A DNA stretch of 26,160 bases from an uncultured Fretibacterium sp. (GCA_937900285.1 CALCEM010000030.1:1-26160); one strand, 5' to 3'. Positions 1 to 8,098 are shown, counted from the stretch's first letter. The notes: generated by a model from the sequence alone, not told the origin. Numbers and translations: made by a program.

Positions 1-19
1 TAATAAAATAAATTTTATT

Positions 20-1255
20 TTGTACAAATTTACAACACTTGAACATTTCTTGAAATATGTAAGTTATGATACTCAATCAAAAGAGGACGCAGACACCGTT
101 CCGAGTACTCCCGGCCAATGGGATTTAGCTCGCGCAATGGTGAAAGAGCTTGAAGAACGCGGCCTAAAAAACGTAAATATTTCCGAACACGCTTACGTAA
201 TTGGAACCATCCCGGCAAATTCAAATAAAAAAATTCCGGCTATAGGCTTTATAACTCATATGGATACAGCAACGGAAGCATCTGGAAAAAACGTTAAACC
301 TAAAGTTATAAAAAATTATGACGGCGGAGATGTAATTTTAAATCAGGAATTAAATATAATTTTATCGCCGAATGATTTCCCGTTTATGAAAAATTATGTC
401 GGTGATGATCTCGTTGTTACGGACGGCACGACATTGCTCGGCGGCGATGATAAAGCAGGCATGGCGGAAGTTATGGGGGCTGTAGACTGGATTTTGTCGC
501 ACCCTGAATTTGAACACGGAGAAATTAAAATCGCTTTCACTCCAGATGAAGAAGTAAGCGAATTGGCGAGGCATCTCGATATTGAAAAATTTGGGGCTGA
601 TTTTGCTTACACTTTGGACGGTGGCAGCATTGGCGAAATAAGTTACGAAAATTTTAACGCAGCCAGTGCTGTAATAAAAATTCATGGTCGTTCAGTTCAT
701 CCGGGAAGCGCAAAAAATTTAATGTTGAGTGCCGTAACAATGGGAAATGAATTATTAAATTTATTGCCGGCGAATGAGACCCCAGCAACGACAGAAAAAT
801 ATGAGGGTTATTATCACTGCTTGAGCTTTAACGGAGATACCGAAAACGCTATTTTAAGATTTATAATCCGCGATCACGACATGAAAAAATTTAACGCCCG
901 CAAAAAATTTATTGAAAAGTGCGTGAACTGGTTAGGCGATAAATACGGCGCAGAACGTTTTGAGCTTGAAATAAAAGACCAGTATTACAACATGATCGAA
1001 AAATTACGCGATAATATGCAGGTTGTAAATTTGGCAATGGACGCAATGAAAGAAATAAATATTAATCCGGTAATACGTCCAATGAGAGGCGGAACAGACG
1101 GCGCGGCTTTATCATGGCGGGGGCTTCCGACACCAAATATTTTTATAGGCGGACATAATTATCACGGCAGATTTGAATTTGTTTCGGTTCAGGTTATGGA
1201 AAAGGCTTCGGAATTAGTCATTAAAATTCTGGAACTTGCAGCGAAAAAAATATAA
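20..1255 (+). CDS. pepT: Peptidase T (tripeptide aminopeptidase, M20 family)
   Basis: Cytosolic zinc aminopeptidase that removes the N-terminal residue of tripeptides; 411 residues, against about 408 for E. coli PepT. It aligns with recalled PepT over its whole length, including the start (FLKYVSYDTQS, then PSTPGQWDLA). The di-zinc site is visible: His80 and Asp82 (THMDT), Asp143 (GGDDKAG), catalytic Glu177 and Glu178 (TPDEEV), Asp200 (TLDGG) and His382 (NYHGRFEF). Translation starts at TTG. The 19 visible upstream bases hold no Shine-Dalgarno and no in-frame stop, so the true start could lie at or before the window edge, although the family length favours this one. The next gene, hpf, follows after 36 bases on the same strand, so co-transcription is plausible. 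Confidence 0.95.
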   Translation: MYKFTTLEHFLKYVSYDTQSKEDADTVPSTPGQWDLARAMVKELEERGLKNVNISEHAYVIGTIPANSNKKIPAIGFITHMDTATEASGKNVKPKVIKNYDGGDVILNQELNIILSPNDFPFMKNYVGDDLVVTDGTTLLGGDDKAGMAEVMGAVDWILSHPEFEHGEIKIAFTPDEEVSELARHLDIEKFGADFAYTLDGGSIGEISYENFNAASAVIKIHGRSVHPGSAKNLMLSAVTMGNELLNLLPANETPATTEKYEGYYHCLSFNGDTENAILRFIIRDHDMKKFNARKKFIEKCVNWLGDKYGAERFELEIKDQYYNMIEKLRDNMQVVNLAMDAMKEININPVIRPMRGGTDGAALSWRGLPTPNIFIGGHNYHGRFEFVSVQVMEKASELVIKILELAAKKI

Positions 1256-1291
1256 TATAATCTTTAAAATAAATCTGGAGGTGCTATTCTC

Positions 1292-1819
1292 ATGGAAATA
1301 AGATTTGTACAACGAGGCACAGAGATCGACAGCAAATTAAGGGAATACATGGAGAAAAAAATTTCTCGCATGGAAAAGTTTTTTAGAAAAATTCTCAACT
1401 GTCAAATTGTAGTAACGGAGCATAAAGGAAATTTTAACGTTGAGACGACTGCAAACGCTAACGGTGTAATTTTGCGCGCTGAGGAAAATGCTCACGAGGC
1501 TAGAACAGCTTTTGACCAGTCATTAAAGAATCTCGAACGCAGAATTAAAAAATATAATTCATATTTGAAAGACCGCGCACAAATGGGAGCTGGCGAATTT
1601 AGTTTTGGAGAAGAGCCGGAGGAATTAATTTCAGAAGAGCCGATAATTGGAAAAATTAAGCAGGTTCAAGTTCGTCCAATGGATACGACTGAAGCGGTTA
1701 TGCAAATGGAATTAATTGGGCATTCGTTTTTTATGTTTCAGAATGTTGAGACGGGTGAAATTAACGTGGTTTACAAACGCAGAAACGGGAATTACGGATT
1801 ATTGGAGCCGATACGCTAA
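1292..1819 (+). CDS. hpf: Ribosome hibernation promoting factor, long form (HPF/YfiA)
   Basis: Binds the decoding centre of idle 70S ribosomes and, in the long form, joins them into 100S dimers during starvation. The 175-residue length is that of long HPF. Residues 1-100 are the beta-alpha-beta-beta-beta-alpha domain (starts MEIRFVQRGTEID, with the helix AHEARTAFDQSLKNLERRI). Residues about 100-118 are an acidic linker. Residues 119-175 are the C-terminal dimerisation domain, with the usual KIKQVQVRPMDTTEAVMQM core and GLLEP near the end. A GGAGGTG Shine-Dalgarno lies 8-9 bases before the ATG. The gene follows pepT closely and is followed by an intrinsic terminator. Confidence 0.95.
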   Translation: MEIRFVQRGTEIDSKLREYMEKKISRMEKFFRKILNCQIVVTEHKGNFNVETTANANGVILRAEENAHEARTAFDQSLKNLERRIKKYNSYLKDRAQMGAGEFSFGEEPEELISEEPIIGKIKQVQVRPMDTTEAVMQMELIGHSFFMFQNVETGEINVVYKRRNGNYGLLEPIR

Positions 1820-1841
1820 GAACTTTTTTAATTTAAATTTA

Positions 1842-1877
1842 TTCCCCTGAGTTAAACGCTTGGGGGAAATTTTTTTT
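1842..1877 (+). terminator. Intrinsic terminator of pepT-hpf
   Basis: TTCCCC (1842-1847) pairs with GGGGAA (1863-1868), closing a 15-base loop. An eight-base T run (1870-1877) follows, 23 bases after the hpf stop. Confidence 0.85.
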
Positions 1878-1915
1878 ATGTTTTATATATTTTTTATATA
1901 TTTACGCACGCCCAT

Positions 1916-1946
1916 AAAAAAACCCCGCCGGATTTCTCCAGCAGGG
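1916..1946 (-). terminator. Intrinsic terminator of the Ig-repeat protein gene
   Basis: Read on the minus strand, CCCTGCTGGA pairs with TCCGGCGGGG over ten pairs (two G-U) around a GAAA tetraloop, then a seven-base T run. It lies 29 bases past the stop of the 1071-residue surface protein. With the opposing hpf terminator it insulates two convergent genes. Confidence 0.92.
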
Positions 1947-1974
1947 AATTAAATCTAAATTACAAATTAAATTA

Positions 1975-4900
1975 TTATTTGCTTTCGAGAGCTTCTTCCG
2001 TTACAACGTCTCCGGCTTTAGCATCGTCAGCATTGTCTTTTGCGTCTGTCGCTTCAACTTTTACGGCAACTACTGGAGCATAAGTTACGCCCGTATTGAA
2101 CCAAGGAGTCACAACGATCTCACGTGCTTCAGGAACGGTTGTAATGTCTGCGCCTTCAGTGTCTGCAAAGTCTGCGATCTCATCGTCTGTGCTTTCGCGT
2201 TCAACTGGGAATGCAAAATATGCAAGTTCGCCGTCAACCGGTGCAGCTTCATCAAGTGTTACAGGAATGTCATACTGACCATCAGCTGTTACAGTGATTT
2301 CAGGAAGTACCGCAGCGATTACATAACCAGCATCCTCAAGGGCTTTGCGCTGTGCATCAGTGAGAGCATCGGCTCCGCGTGCAGCACCGAATTTAATCTC
2401 GCCTTCTGTTGCAGCTTCGTCGTTTTCTTTTTCGACATCTTCAACAAGCTCGATCTCAAACGGTAAAGCTCCGTCAAATCCGTCATCGCCCTCAACATCA
2501 AACGTTGCTTCAGGTAATGCGTTCGACCAGGCAGGAAGCTCGGAGGCCATACCAGTCGCGGCATTTGCATAAACGCTAACGTTGATAGTGCCTTTTAACT
2601 TATATTTTGAATCATAGATATTTACACCGGTTACAGTGATTGTGCCTGATGTGTTCTTCGGCTTTTCGCTGTTATCATATGTTACGTTAAATGACACGTC
2701 ACTACTTGCTAAGACTGATTCAAATTCCGTTGTGCTTAAATCTACATTTTTGCCCTTGAGCGTCCACTTGTAAGAACCTGTACCCTTCGTAAGATGGAAC
2801 TTGTAATTTGCTGAACTGTCGTTACTTGAAATAGTTAATTTCGGCAAGCTCGGCAAAGTAGGAGAAACGTCGCGAACGTTAATTTTTATTTTCTTGGATG
2901 CTGCGTTTGGCTTATCGTCAGTTCCGCCGGGTGATGTCGCAGTTACTTCAATTGTTACTGCACCTTGTTTGGTGTCGCTGGCCATCGTTATAGCTGTTGG
3001 AGTACCAGATATATAAGCCACCTGATTTCCGTTAGTTGAAGGAACTACAGGAGCATCAGCACTCAATTTAAGTCCGCTCTTCGCAAGTGTGTCGGCATCG
3101 CCATCACCTAAGCTCCAATTAACATATGCGCCGACAGCAGTCATCTTCAAAGCGTACGCAGTTCCAATGCTTCCATCCTTCACTTTGTCAATGGTGAGTT
3201 TCGGTTTTGGAGCAACAACTCCAAGCTCGATATCCTTTAAAACTTTTCCGATACTGTTTTCAACTTGAACTCTAAACGGAATTGTATCCTGGCTGTATGC
3301 TTTTACAGTTCCGGAAATTGTACCGTCTTTAGCAAGTGTTAAACCAAAATCTTTAAGCACTGGCGTATAAGCTTCGTCTTCGCCTGCAACGTCTGGACTC
3401 TCTACGAATACAATCGTCTTTGAGCCGGTCGCTTTTAATTTAGCTTTGTATGCTTTACCAATGGTAACATCCTTTAATTTATCAATGACGGTCTCCTCAA
3501 TATCTGGAGCAACTAAGAAATTAATTGTAACTTTCTTTGCAGCCTTCTTCTTTGTTACGGGGTTCGTAGCAGTAAGAGTAATGGACTGTTTGCCAGCTTT
3601 TTCAGGAGCAGTTCCGCTGATCTCAAAGTATCCGCCACCGTTTGTTGCGTCCTGGCTTGTTGTAACAGTTACATCTTCTTTATTGCCCTTATATGTGAGA
3701 CTGAGAGGAAGTGAACCTATAACTTCGATAGCTCCGCCCTTATAAACGTCATCTGATGTAAATGCTGCACCTGCAAGAAGATTGCCGGTTATATCCTTCG
3801 TGTCTGCAAATTTCGGATCTGTACCTGTAATGTTGAGCGTGAGTTTTCCGGTGGTATGCTTATCCTCGTTGGCACTGTTCCAAACTTCGACTTGAAGCGG
3901 GAGCTTTGTTAAAGAAAGATTCGGAAGCACTTCTAAATCTTCCTTCATTTTCACGAACGCAACACCCTGATCCGCGCTTGATGTGCCGTCAAATTCGAGG
4001 CCAAGCTCAGAAATATCAGTTATACCGAATTTTGTCTGATCCTTGTCAGCGATTGACAAAGCGAACTGAACCGGTAATGTACCAGCTGAAAGCTCAATCT
4101 TTGCGGGAGCATAAGCCGTGTTAGCTTTTCCTGCTGTAAGAGTTTTGGTCTTAAGTTTCGGAGCAACAGCTTTTACAGGAATTGAATAAGCAAGTTCGCC
4201 TGCGCAATACTCTTCGCCGTTCAACTCATAACACATACTTACATATACATAAGCGCTTCCGTCGTCGGTGTCTGGAAGTCTGTAAAATCCGTTATTATCG
4301 GTGATCTCAATAACGTTTTTCTTGGTATCAACTTTTACGCTCAAATTATGAACCTGATTGCCGTCCGAGTCTCTGGAATCCGGCTCAATCCGAACGTCAT
4401 AGCTACTAATTGTACCGGTAAATTTAACTTTCTGGCTGTATTTCTTTCCGGCGGTTGCGGCTTTAAGCTCTGTCGCTTCTTCCGAATACTCAGGCGTTTG
4501 AAGCACGTGCATCGTAAATTTCTGAGAGCCTTTTCCTTTGGTATTGGCGTTTGTTACAGTAAGCTCAACATTATAATCTCCGGCCTTTGTAGGAGTACCG
4601 GAAATAGTATAAACCTTCTCGTCTTCTTCTGATTTTGTGAGAGTAAGCCCCTTCGGAAGATTCTTAACCTTGTAAGTTAACGGGCCGTCGCCTGATACAA
4701 GTTCAAAACTTTCTTCATAGCTGTCATCTTCACCGATTACGAAAACGTCAGTACTTGAAGGATAACTAAAGCCCTCTTCACCAAAACTGGGATTATCTCC
4801 AGTAATTACAATGGTGTATTTGGCTTTTGCAGTTTTTCCGTCAGAGTTCGAGGCTGAAATCTGTAACGCTGCTCCGCTGGATTTTGTTGTAGTTTTACTG

Positions 4901-5190
4901 TCAACTCTAATTGTAACTACAGCATCTCCGCTTGCGTTTGGAGCACCAGCACTAAACGTAACTCCGTAAGTGTCAGCATCCTTCATGGTAACATCGGGAG
5001 CCGAATCAGCATTTTTTGCTGTTACAGTAAACACATATGCATCATCTGAATTAGCTTTTGCATTGAATTTTCCACCGCTTGAAGGCGAAAATGTTACAGC
5101 CTTCGCTTTTGAACTCGCTGCAAATGCAGGAATGCTGAGAGCCATAATAAGACCCGCTACCAGCATTAAACTAAAAATGCGCTTTCTCAT
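1975..5190 (-). CDS. Large secreted Ig-like (He_PIG-type) repeat surface protein
   Basis: Exported protein of 1071 residues with no recognised enzyme motif. It begins with a classical signal peptide (MRKRIF, hydrophobic core, cleavage after PAFA near residue 24). The body is a chain of Ig-like beta-sandwich modules. Several open with a related motif (GKKYSQKVKFTG, GKAYKAKLKATG, GTAYALKMTAVG) and end with sequences such as YTISGTPTKAGDYNVELTVTN, typical of putative Ig (He_PIG) domains. The last ~190 residues are strongly acidic and look different. The ATG at 5190 is chosen because AAGGAGG lies nine bases upstream; a GTG 30 bases earlier overlaps its own SD and would add a charged leader before the signal peptide. 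There is no C-terminal membrane anchor or Synergist-CTERM tail, unlike the protein at 15773-17377. Likely an S-layer, adhesin or matrix component; the exact role is unknown. Confidence 0.85.
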   Translation of the reverse strand: MRKRIFSLMLVAGLIMALSIPAFAASSKAKAVTFSPSSGGKFNAKANSDDAYVFTVTAKNADSAPDVTMKDADTYGVTFSAGAPNASGDAVVTIRVDSKTTTKSSGAALQISASNSDGKTAKAKYTIVITGDNPSFGEEGFSYPSSTDVFVIGEDDSYEESFELVSGDGPLTYKVKNLPKGLTLTKSEEDEKVYTISGTPTKAGDYNVELTVTNANTKGKGSQKFTMHVLQTPEYSEEATELKAATAGKKYSQKVKFTGTISSYDVRIEPDSRDSDGNQVHNLSVKVDTKKNVIEITDNNGFYRLPDTDDGSAYVYVSMCYELNGEEYCAGELAYSIPVKAVAPKLKTKTLTAGKANTAYAPAKIELSAGTLPVQFALSIADKDQTKFGITDISELGLEFDGTSSADQGVAFVKMKEDLEVLPNLSLTKLPLQVEVWNSANEDKHTTGKLTLNITGTDPKFADTKDITGNLLAGAAFTSDDVYKGGAIEVIGSLPLSLTYKGNKEDVTVTTSQDATNGGGYFEISGTAPEKAGKQSITLTATNPVTKKKAAKKVTINFLVAPDIEETVIDKLKDVTIGKAYKAKLKATGSKTIVFVESPDVAGEDEAYTPVLKDFGLTLAKDGTISGTVKAYSQDTIPFRVQVENSIGKVLKDIELGVVAPKPKLTIDKVKDGSIGTAYALKMTAVGAYVNWSLGDGDADTLAKSGLKLSADAPVVPSTNGNQVAYISGTPTAITMASDTKQGAVTIEVTATSPGGTDDKPNAASKKIKINVRDVSPTLPSLPKLTISSNDSSANYKFHLTKGTGSYKWTLKGKNVDLSTTEFESVLASSDVSFNVTYDNSEKPKNTSGTITVTGVNIYDSKYKLKGTINVSVYANAATGMASELPAWSNALPEATFDVEGDDGFDGALPFEIELVEDVEKENDEAATEGEIKFGAARGADALTDAQRKALEDAGYVIAAVLPEITVTADGQYDIPVTLDEAAPVDGELAYFAFPVERESTDDEIADFADTEGADITTVPEAREIVVTPWFNTGVTYAPVVAVKVEATDAKDNADDAKAGDVVTEEALESK

Positions 5191-5237
5191 AAAACAAAAC
5201 CTCCTTGAATAAATTTCCACTCCTTTGAATAAATGGG

Positions 5238-5264
5238 GTGGGTTTTTGAGATTATAGCACCCAC
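5238..5264 (-). promoter_or_regulatory. Extended -10 promoter within an inverted repeat
   Basis: On the minus strand TGCTATAAT (5259 down to 5251) is a perfect extended -10 element about 60 bases before the surface-protein ATG. No good -35 is seen at 17 bases, as is common with extended -10 promoters. The arms GTGGGT (5238-5243) and ACCCAC (5259-5264) flank it, so a dimeric repressor could bind over the -10 and start site. The operator role is inference. Confidence 0.6.
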
Positions 5265-5445
5265 GAGCGCAAATTTTTTTGTAATTTAAATCATCCTCCT
5301 TAAATTTTATAGTGTTGCGGTAAACTTTAACGGCATCTCAAATAAACATAAAGACACCTTTTTAATTCTGTCCTAATTCACTTTATCGGAAAAATTTTTT
5401 ATTACTTTAGGAATTGTACACGAATTTTTAAAAATTTTAATCAAC

Positions 5446-5474
5446 TTGTAAAAGCAATTTCAGTTTATTATACT
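5446..5474 (+). promoter_or_regulatory. Sigma-70-type promoter for secG
   Basis: TTGTAA (5446-5451) and TATACT (5469-5474) are separated by 17 bases. This predicts a transcript start near 5481 and a leader of about 60 bases before the secG ATG. Confidence 0.65.
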
Positions 5475-5497
5475 TTTCTGGTTATTTCGGATTATTC

Positions 5498-5527
5498 TGT
5501 AATTTTATTTGGTGTAATTTTATTTGG
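5498..5527 (+). repeat. Perfect 15-bp tandem duplication in the secG leader
   Basis: TGTAATTTTATTTGG occurs twice back to back (5498-5512 and 5513-5527). The second copy runs into the GGGAGG Shine-Dalgarno of secG; the first continues as GGTG and so lacks a functional SD. Confidence 0.95.
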
Positions 5528-5542
5528 GAGGAATTTTTATAT

Positions 5543-5764
5543 ATGAGTACGTTTTTATCATGTATACATTTAATTGTAGCAATACTGATGTCAGCAGCGG
5601 TTTTAATTCAGCAGAGACGGCAGGGAGGATTTTCCGGAGTTTTCGGCGGAGGAACTCAACCAGACGCAGGACAGTGGCAAAGATTTACGGGACTTACAAA
5701 AATTACGATAGTGCTCGCGACCGTTTTCATGCTTACATCTTTTTTGCTGGTTTACGTAAGCTAA
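5543..5764 (+). CDS. secG: Preprotein translocase subunit SecG
   Basis: Small accessory subunit of the SecYEG channel in the inner membrane; it helps SecA-driven export. At 73 residues it has the usual SecG plan: first membrane helix (about residues 3-21), a short glycine-rich cytoplasmic loop with QQRRQGGFSGVFGGG, and a second helix (about 50-71). The ATG is preceded by GGGAGG with 11 bases between. The gene stands behind its own promoter. The 169-base gap to the next gene has no clear terminator, so readthrough into the nicotinate phosphoribosyltransferase gene is possible. Confidence 0.93.
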   Translation: MSTFLSCIHLIVAILMSAAVLIQQRRQGGFSGVFGGGTQPDAGQWQRFTGLTKITIVLATVFMLTSFLLVYVS

Positions 5765-5882
5765 TTTAAAATTTTACTTTGATGTCATTCCGGAAATAAT
5801 ATATTTAATATTTAGGATTTAGGAATTTTTAAAATTTTTATAACCCATAAACATAAAAAGGAGGAAATCCGTTTACAGAATA

Positions 5883-5926
5883 GGAGCGACCAAAATAATT
5901 TAACTTGCAAGCGTGAAAATTATTTT
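5883..5926 (+). promoter_or_regulatory. AU-rich hairpin between an SD-like site and the NAPRTase start
   Basis: AAAATAATTT (5892-5901) and its exact reverse complement AAATTATTTT (5917-5926) can form a ten-pair stem with a 15-base loop. An SD-like GGAG sits just before it (5883-5886) and the GTG start of the NAPRTase gene seven bases after it (5934). No SD lies at normal distance from that GTG. Folding would bring GGAG to about 12 bases of effective spacing. A stronger AAGGAGG lies further upstream, near 5860. The role is inferred. Confidence 0.4.
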
Positions 5927-5933
5927 ATGATTC

Positions 5934-6992
5934 GTGCGAAATCTTAAACGGATAAAAAATATTTTGTTAGATTCACTCAACGATGTAAAGAATTTGAAAT
6001 TAAATTCAAAAAGATTTTTGAGCGCAACTCACGAAGAAATTAAATCAGGTGCAACGACCGATATTTATTTTATAAATACTCGCGATGTTTTGAGGTCGCA
6101 AAATTTATTAAACACTCAAGTTACAGCAGAAATTTTTACTCGTACAACTGGATTATTTGCCGGATTGGGTGAAGTTTTAGAATTATTGAGCGATGCAAAA
6201 GTCGAGATCGAAGCTGTACCAGAAGGCACGAGATTTAACCCTAAAGAAGTTTTAATGAGGATTCGCGGACCTTATGGTGAATTTGGAATTTATGAAACGA
6301 TTTTACTCGGAATGTTATCGAGTTCATGCGCTTGGGCTACTGCTGCCCGTGAATGTGTTGAAGCTGCTGGCGGTAAACCCGTTTTAAGTTTTGGGGCGAG
6401 GCATTTACATCCTGCAGTTGCGCCAGTAATGGAAGCTGTTGCCGTTAAAATTGGAGGTTGCGCCGGTGCAAGTTGTGTGACTGGTGCTAAATTATGCGGT
6501 CAAGAACCTTCCGGGACAGTTCCGCACGCAGCAATTTTAATAAATGGCGATACTCTGAAATTAGCGCAGGCATATGACGAAGTTTTACCGGCAGATATAG
6601 GGCGTACGTTTTTGGTCGACACATTTCACGATGAATGCGAAGAAGCTTTAAATTTGGCTCGTGCAATGGGGAAAAAATTAAACGCTGTAAGACTGGACAC
6701 ACCTGGCGAGCGCGGAGGAGTAACGGCCGATTTAGTTCGAGAACTGCGTTACAGATTGGATCATGAGGGATTTAATTACGTTAAAATAGTTGTGTCTGGA
6801 GGTTTGAACCCTGAGAGGATAAAATTATTATCTGAAGCTGGAGCTGATGTTTTTGGCGTTGGGAGTTATATAGCTCATGCTATTCCGATGGATATGACGA
6901 TGGATTTAAAAGAAGTGAACGGGAAACCCGTAGCAAAACGCGGAAGATTACCCGGCACGCTTGAAAATAATAAATTAACTCGTGTAAAATAA
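5934..6992 (+). CDS. Nicotinate phosphoribosyltransferase (NadC-like clade)
   Basis: Joins nicotinate to PRPP to give nicotinate mononucleotide, the first step of NAD salvage in the cytosol. The 352-residue protein aligns well with my memory of the archaeal/Thermotoga-type enzyme: THEEIKSGATTDIYF near the N-terminus, AVPEGT, GPYGEFGIYET, SFGARHLHPAVAP with the active-site histidine region, the glycine-rich GGCAGASCVTGAKL, VRLDTPGERGG, and VSGGLNPERIKLLSEAGADVFGVGSYI for phosphate binding. It stops at KRGRLPG and so lacks the C-terminal zinc-binding tail of the Thermoplasma enzyme. GTG 5934 is the first usable start after an in-frame stop at 5928; it lacks a normal SD and gives about 20 extra N-terminal residues, so a TTG at 5964 or 5994 is an alternative. 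Confidence 0.88.
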   Translation: MRNLKRIKNILLDSLNDVKNLKLNSKRFLSATHEEIKSGATTDIYFINTRDVLRSQNLLNTQVTAEIFTRTTGLFAGLGEVLELLSDAKVEIEAVPEGTRFNPKEVLMRIRGPYGEFGIYETILLGMLSSSCAWATAARECVEAAGGKPVLSFGARHLHPAVAPVMEAVAVKIGGCAGASCVTGAKLCGQEPSGTVPHAAILINGDTLKLAQAYDEVLPADIGRTFLVDTFHDECEEALNLARAMGKKLNAVRLDTPGERGGVTADLVRELRYRLDHEGFNYVKIVVSGGLNPERIKLLSEAGADVFGVGSYIAHAIPMDMTMDLKEVNGKPVAKRGRLPGTLENNKLTRVK

Positions 6993-7010
6993 ACGAAATA
7001 GTAAGCGAAA

Positions 7011-7051
7011 TATAATATTATAACGTTTGAAATTCGGACAGCCCCCGTCCG
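7011..7051 (+). promoter_or_regulatory. -10 box and leader hairpin upstream of rplM
   Basis: TATAAT (7011-7016) is a consensus -10 but no good -35 is seen. Downstream, CGGAC (7035-7039) pairs with GTCCG (7047-7051) around the loop AGCCCCC, leaving a leader of about 90 bases before rplM. No T run follows, so it is not a terminator. L13-S9 operons in other bacteria have regulatory leaders, but I do not recognise this one as a known class. Confidence 0.45.
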
Positions 7052-7115
7052 TGAGTTAAATATATTGAGACAAGAAATTTTATTTTTATGAGGTTATCAG
7101 GAGGAATTTTTTACA

Positions 7116-7547
7116 ATGAAGTTTAATGGCTCATACCTTGCGAAGCCGGGAGAAATAAAACGCAAATGGTATGTAATAGACGCTGAAGGGCGTTCTGCTG
7201 GACGTTTGGCGGCAGTAGTATCGAGAATTTTAACCGGCAAAAATAAGCCTACATATACTCCGCATGTTGATACGGGAGATTATGTAATTGTGATCAACGC
7301 CGAAAAAATTAAGATGACCGGCAAAAAAGCGAGCCAATCATTTTGGCATTATCATACAGGACACCCGGGAGGCTATCGCGCCAGACCGTGGGGAGAACTT
7401 GTGAAGACGAAACCTGAAGAATTATTTAGACATGTTGTAAAGGGAATGCTTCCGAGAAACAGGCTCAAATATATCAGCAAATTAAAAGTTTACGCGGGTG
7501 CATCACATCCTCACGAGGCTCAACAGCCTGAAACGCTTGAAATTTAG
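7116..7547 (+). CDS. rplM: 50S ribosomal protein L13
   Basis: Large-subunit protein that binds 23S rRNA early in assembly; 143 residues, the usual length. Diagnostic stretches are KWYVIDAEGRSAGRLAAVVS, the ILTGKNKPTYTPHVDTGDYV region and VKGMLPRNRL. AGGAGG lies about nine bases before the ATG. rpsI follows after 14 bases, the conserved rplM-rpsI arrangement. Confidence 0.98.
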   Translation: MKFNGSYLAKPGEIKRKWYVIDAEGRSAGRLAAVVSRILTGKNKPTYTPHVDTGDYVIVINAEKIKMTGKKASQSFWHYHTGHPGGYRARPWGELVKTKPEELFRHVVKGMLPRNRLKYISKLKVYAGASHPHEAQQPETLEI

Positions 7548-7561
7548 GAGGTTAATTTAAA

Positions 7562-7954
7562 TTGGACGATAAATATATTTGGGGAACGGGCCGCCGCAAA
7601 ACTTCAGTAGCACGTGTGCGCATTTGTTCAGGGACTGGAGATATTAGAATAAACGACCGTTCAGTTGAGGAATATTTTCCGAGATTAGTTTGGCAAAATC
7701 AGGTTTCGCAGTCGTTAAAAGCTGCAGGAGTTGAAGGGCGTATTGATGTATTTGTGAACGCTTCCGGCGGTGGATTAACCGGGCAGGCTGGGGCGGTTCG
7801 CATGGGAATAGCTCGCGCATTAATAAAAATGAATCCCGATTTAAGACCGGTATTGAAAAAGGAAGGATTATTAACGAGAGATCCGAGAATGGTCGAGCGT
7901 AAAAAGTTCGGTCAGAAGGGTGCGAGAGGAAAAAGACAGTACTCGAAGCGTTAA
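7562..7954 (+). CDS. rpsI: 30S ribosomal protein S9
   Basis: Small-subunit head protein whose C-terminal tail reaches the P-site tRNA; 130 residues. It shows the standard YIWGTGRRKTSVARVRI start, GGGLTGQAGAVRMGIARAL, LLTRDPRMVERKKFG and the basic tail ending QYSKR. It starts with TTG. The supporting SD, TAGGAGG, begins with the rplM stop codon TAG, so the two genes are tightly coupled. Confidence 0.98.
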   Translation: MDDKYIWGTGRRKTSVARVRICSGTGDIRINDRSVEEYFPRLVWQNQVSQSLKAAGVEGRIDVFVNASGGGLTGQAGAVRMGIARALIKMNPDLRPVLKKEGLLTRDPRMVERKKFGQKGARGKRQYSKR

Positions 7955-7982
7955 TATTTATTTTTATATATTATTTATTTAT

Positions 7983-8029
7983 TCTCCTCCTGGATTATGT
8001 TTATAATAATTTTGGGAGGAGATTTTTTT
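7983..8029 (+). terminator. Intrinsic terminator of rplM-rpsI
   Basis: TCTCCTCC (7983-7990) pairs perfectly with GGAGGAGA (8015-8022). A seven-base T run follows (8023-8029), 28 bases past the rpsI stop. The loop is long (24 bases). Confidence 0.88.
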
Positions 8030-8052
8030 GCGTAAAACTCTGCTGCGAAGTC

Positions 8053-8081
8053 TTGCAAACTTAAAAATTTTATGTTAGTAT
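8053..8081 (+). promoter_or_regulatory. Likely promoter of tRNA-Ser
   Basis: TTGCAA (8053-8058) and TAGTAT (8076-8081) with a 17-base spacer, ending 17 bases before the mature tRNA. Both boxes match consensus only partly. Confidence 0.5.
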
Positions 8082-8098
8082 TCCAAATTGTTTTAAAT

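Larger units (their letters stand above)
5191..5542. other. 352-bp divergent intergenic region
   Basis: This spacer separates the minus-strand surface protein from plus-strand secG. It holds the surface-protein SD (5199-5205), an extended -10 promoter inside an inverted repeat (5238-5264), a secG promoter (5446-5474) and a 15-bp tandem repeat before secG (5498-5527). The middle part (about 5280-5440) is very AT-rich; I see no ORF, RNA gene or convincing hairpin there. Confidence 0.6.

Noticed and set aside
2345..2572. Opposite-strand ORFs inside the surface-protein gene (also at 3446, 3906, 4348 and 4970)
   Set aside because: They are low-complexity mirrors of Ser/Thr/Ala-rich codons, have no SD and resemble no family.
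5191..5220. GTG start at 5220 for the Ig-repeat protein
   Set aside because: It would place a charged leader before a clear signal peptide, and its SD-like AAAGGA directly abuts the GTG; AAGGAGG fits the ATG at 5190.
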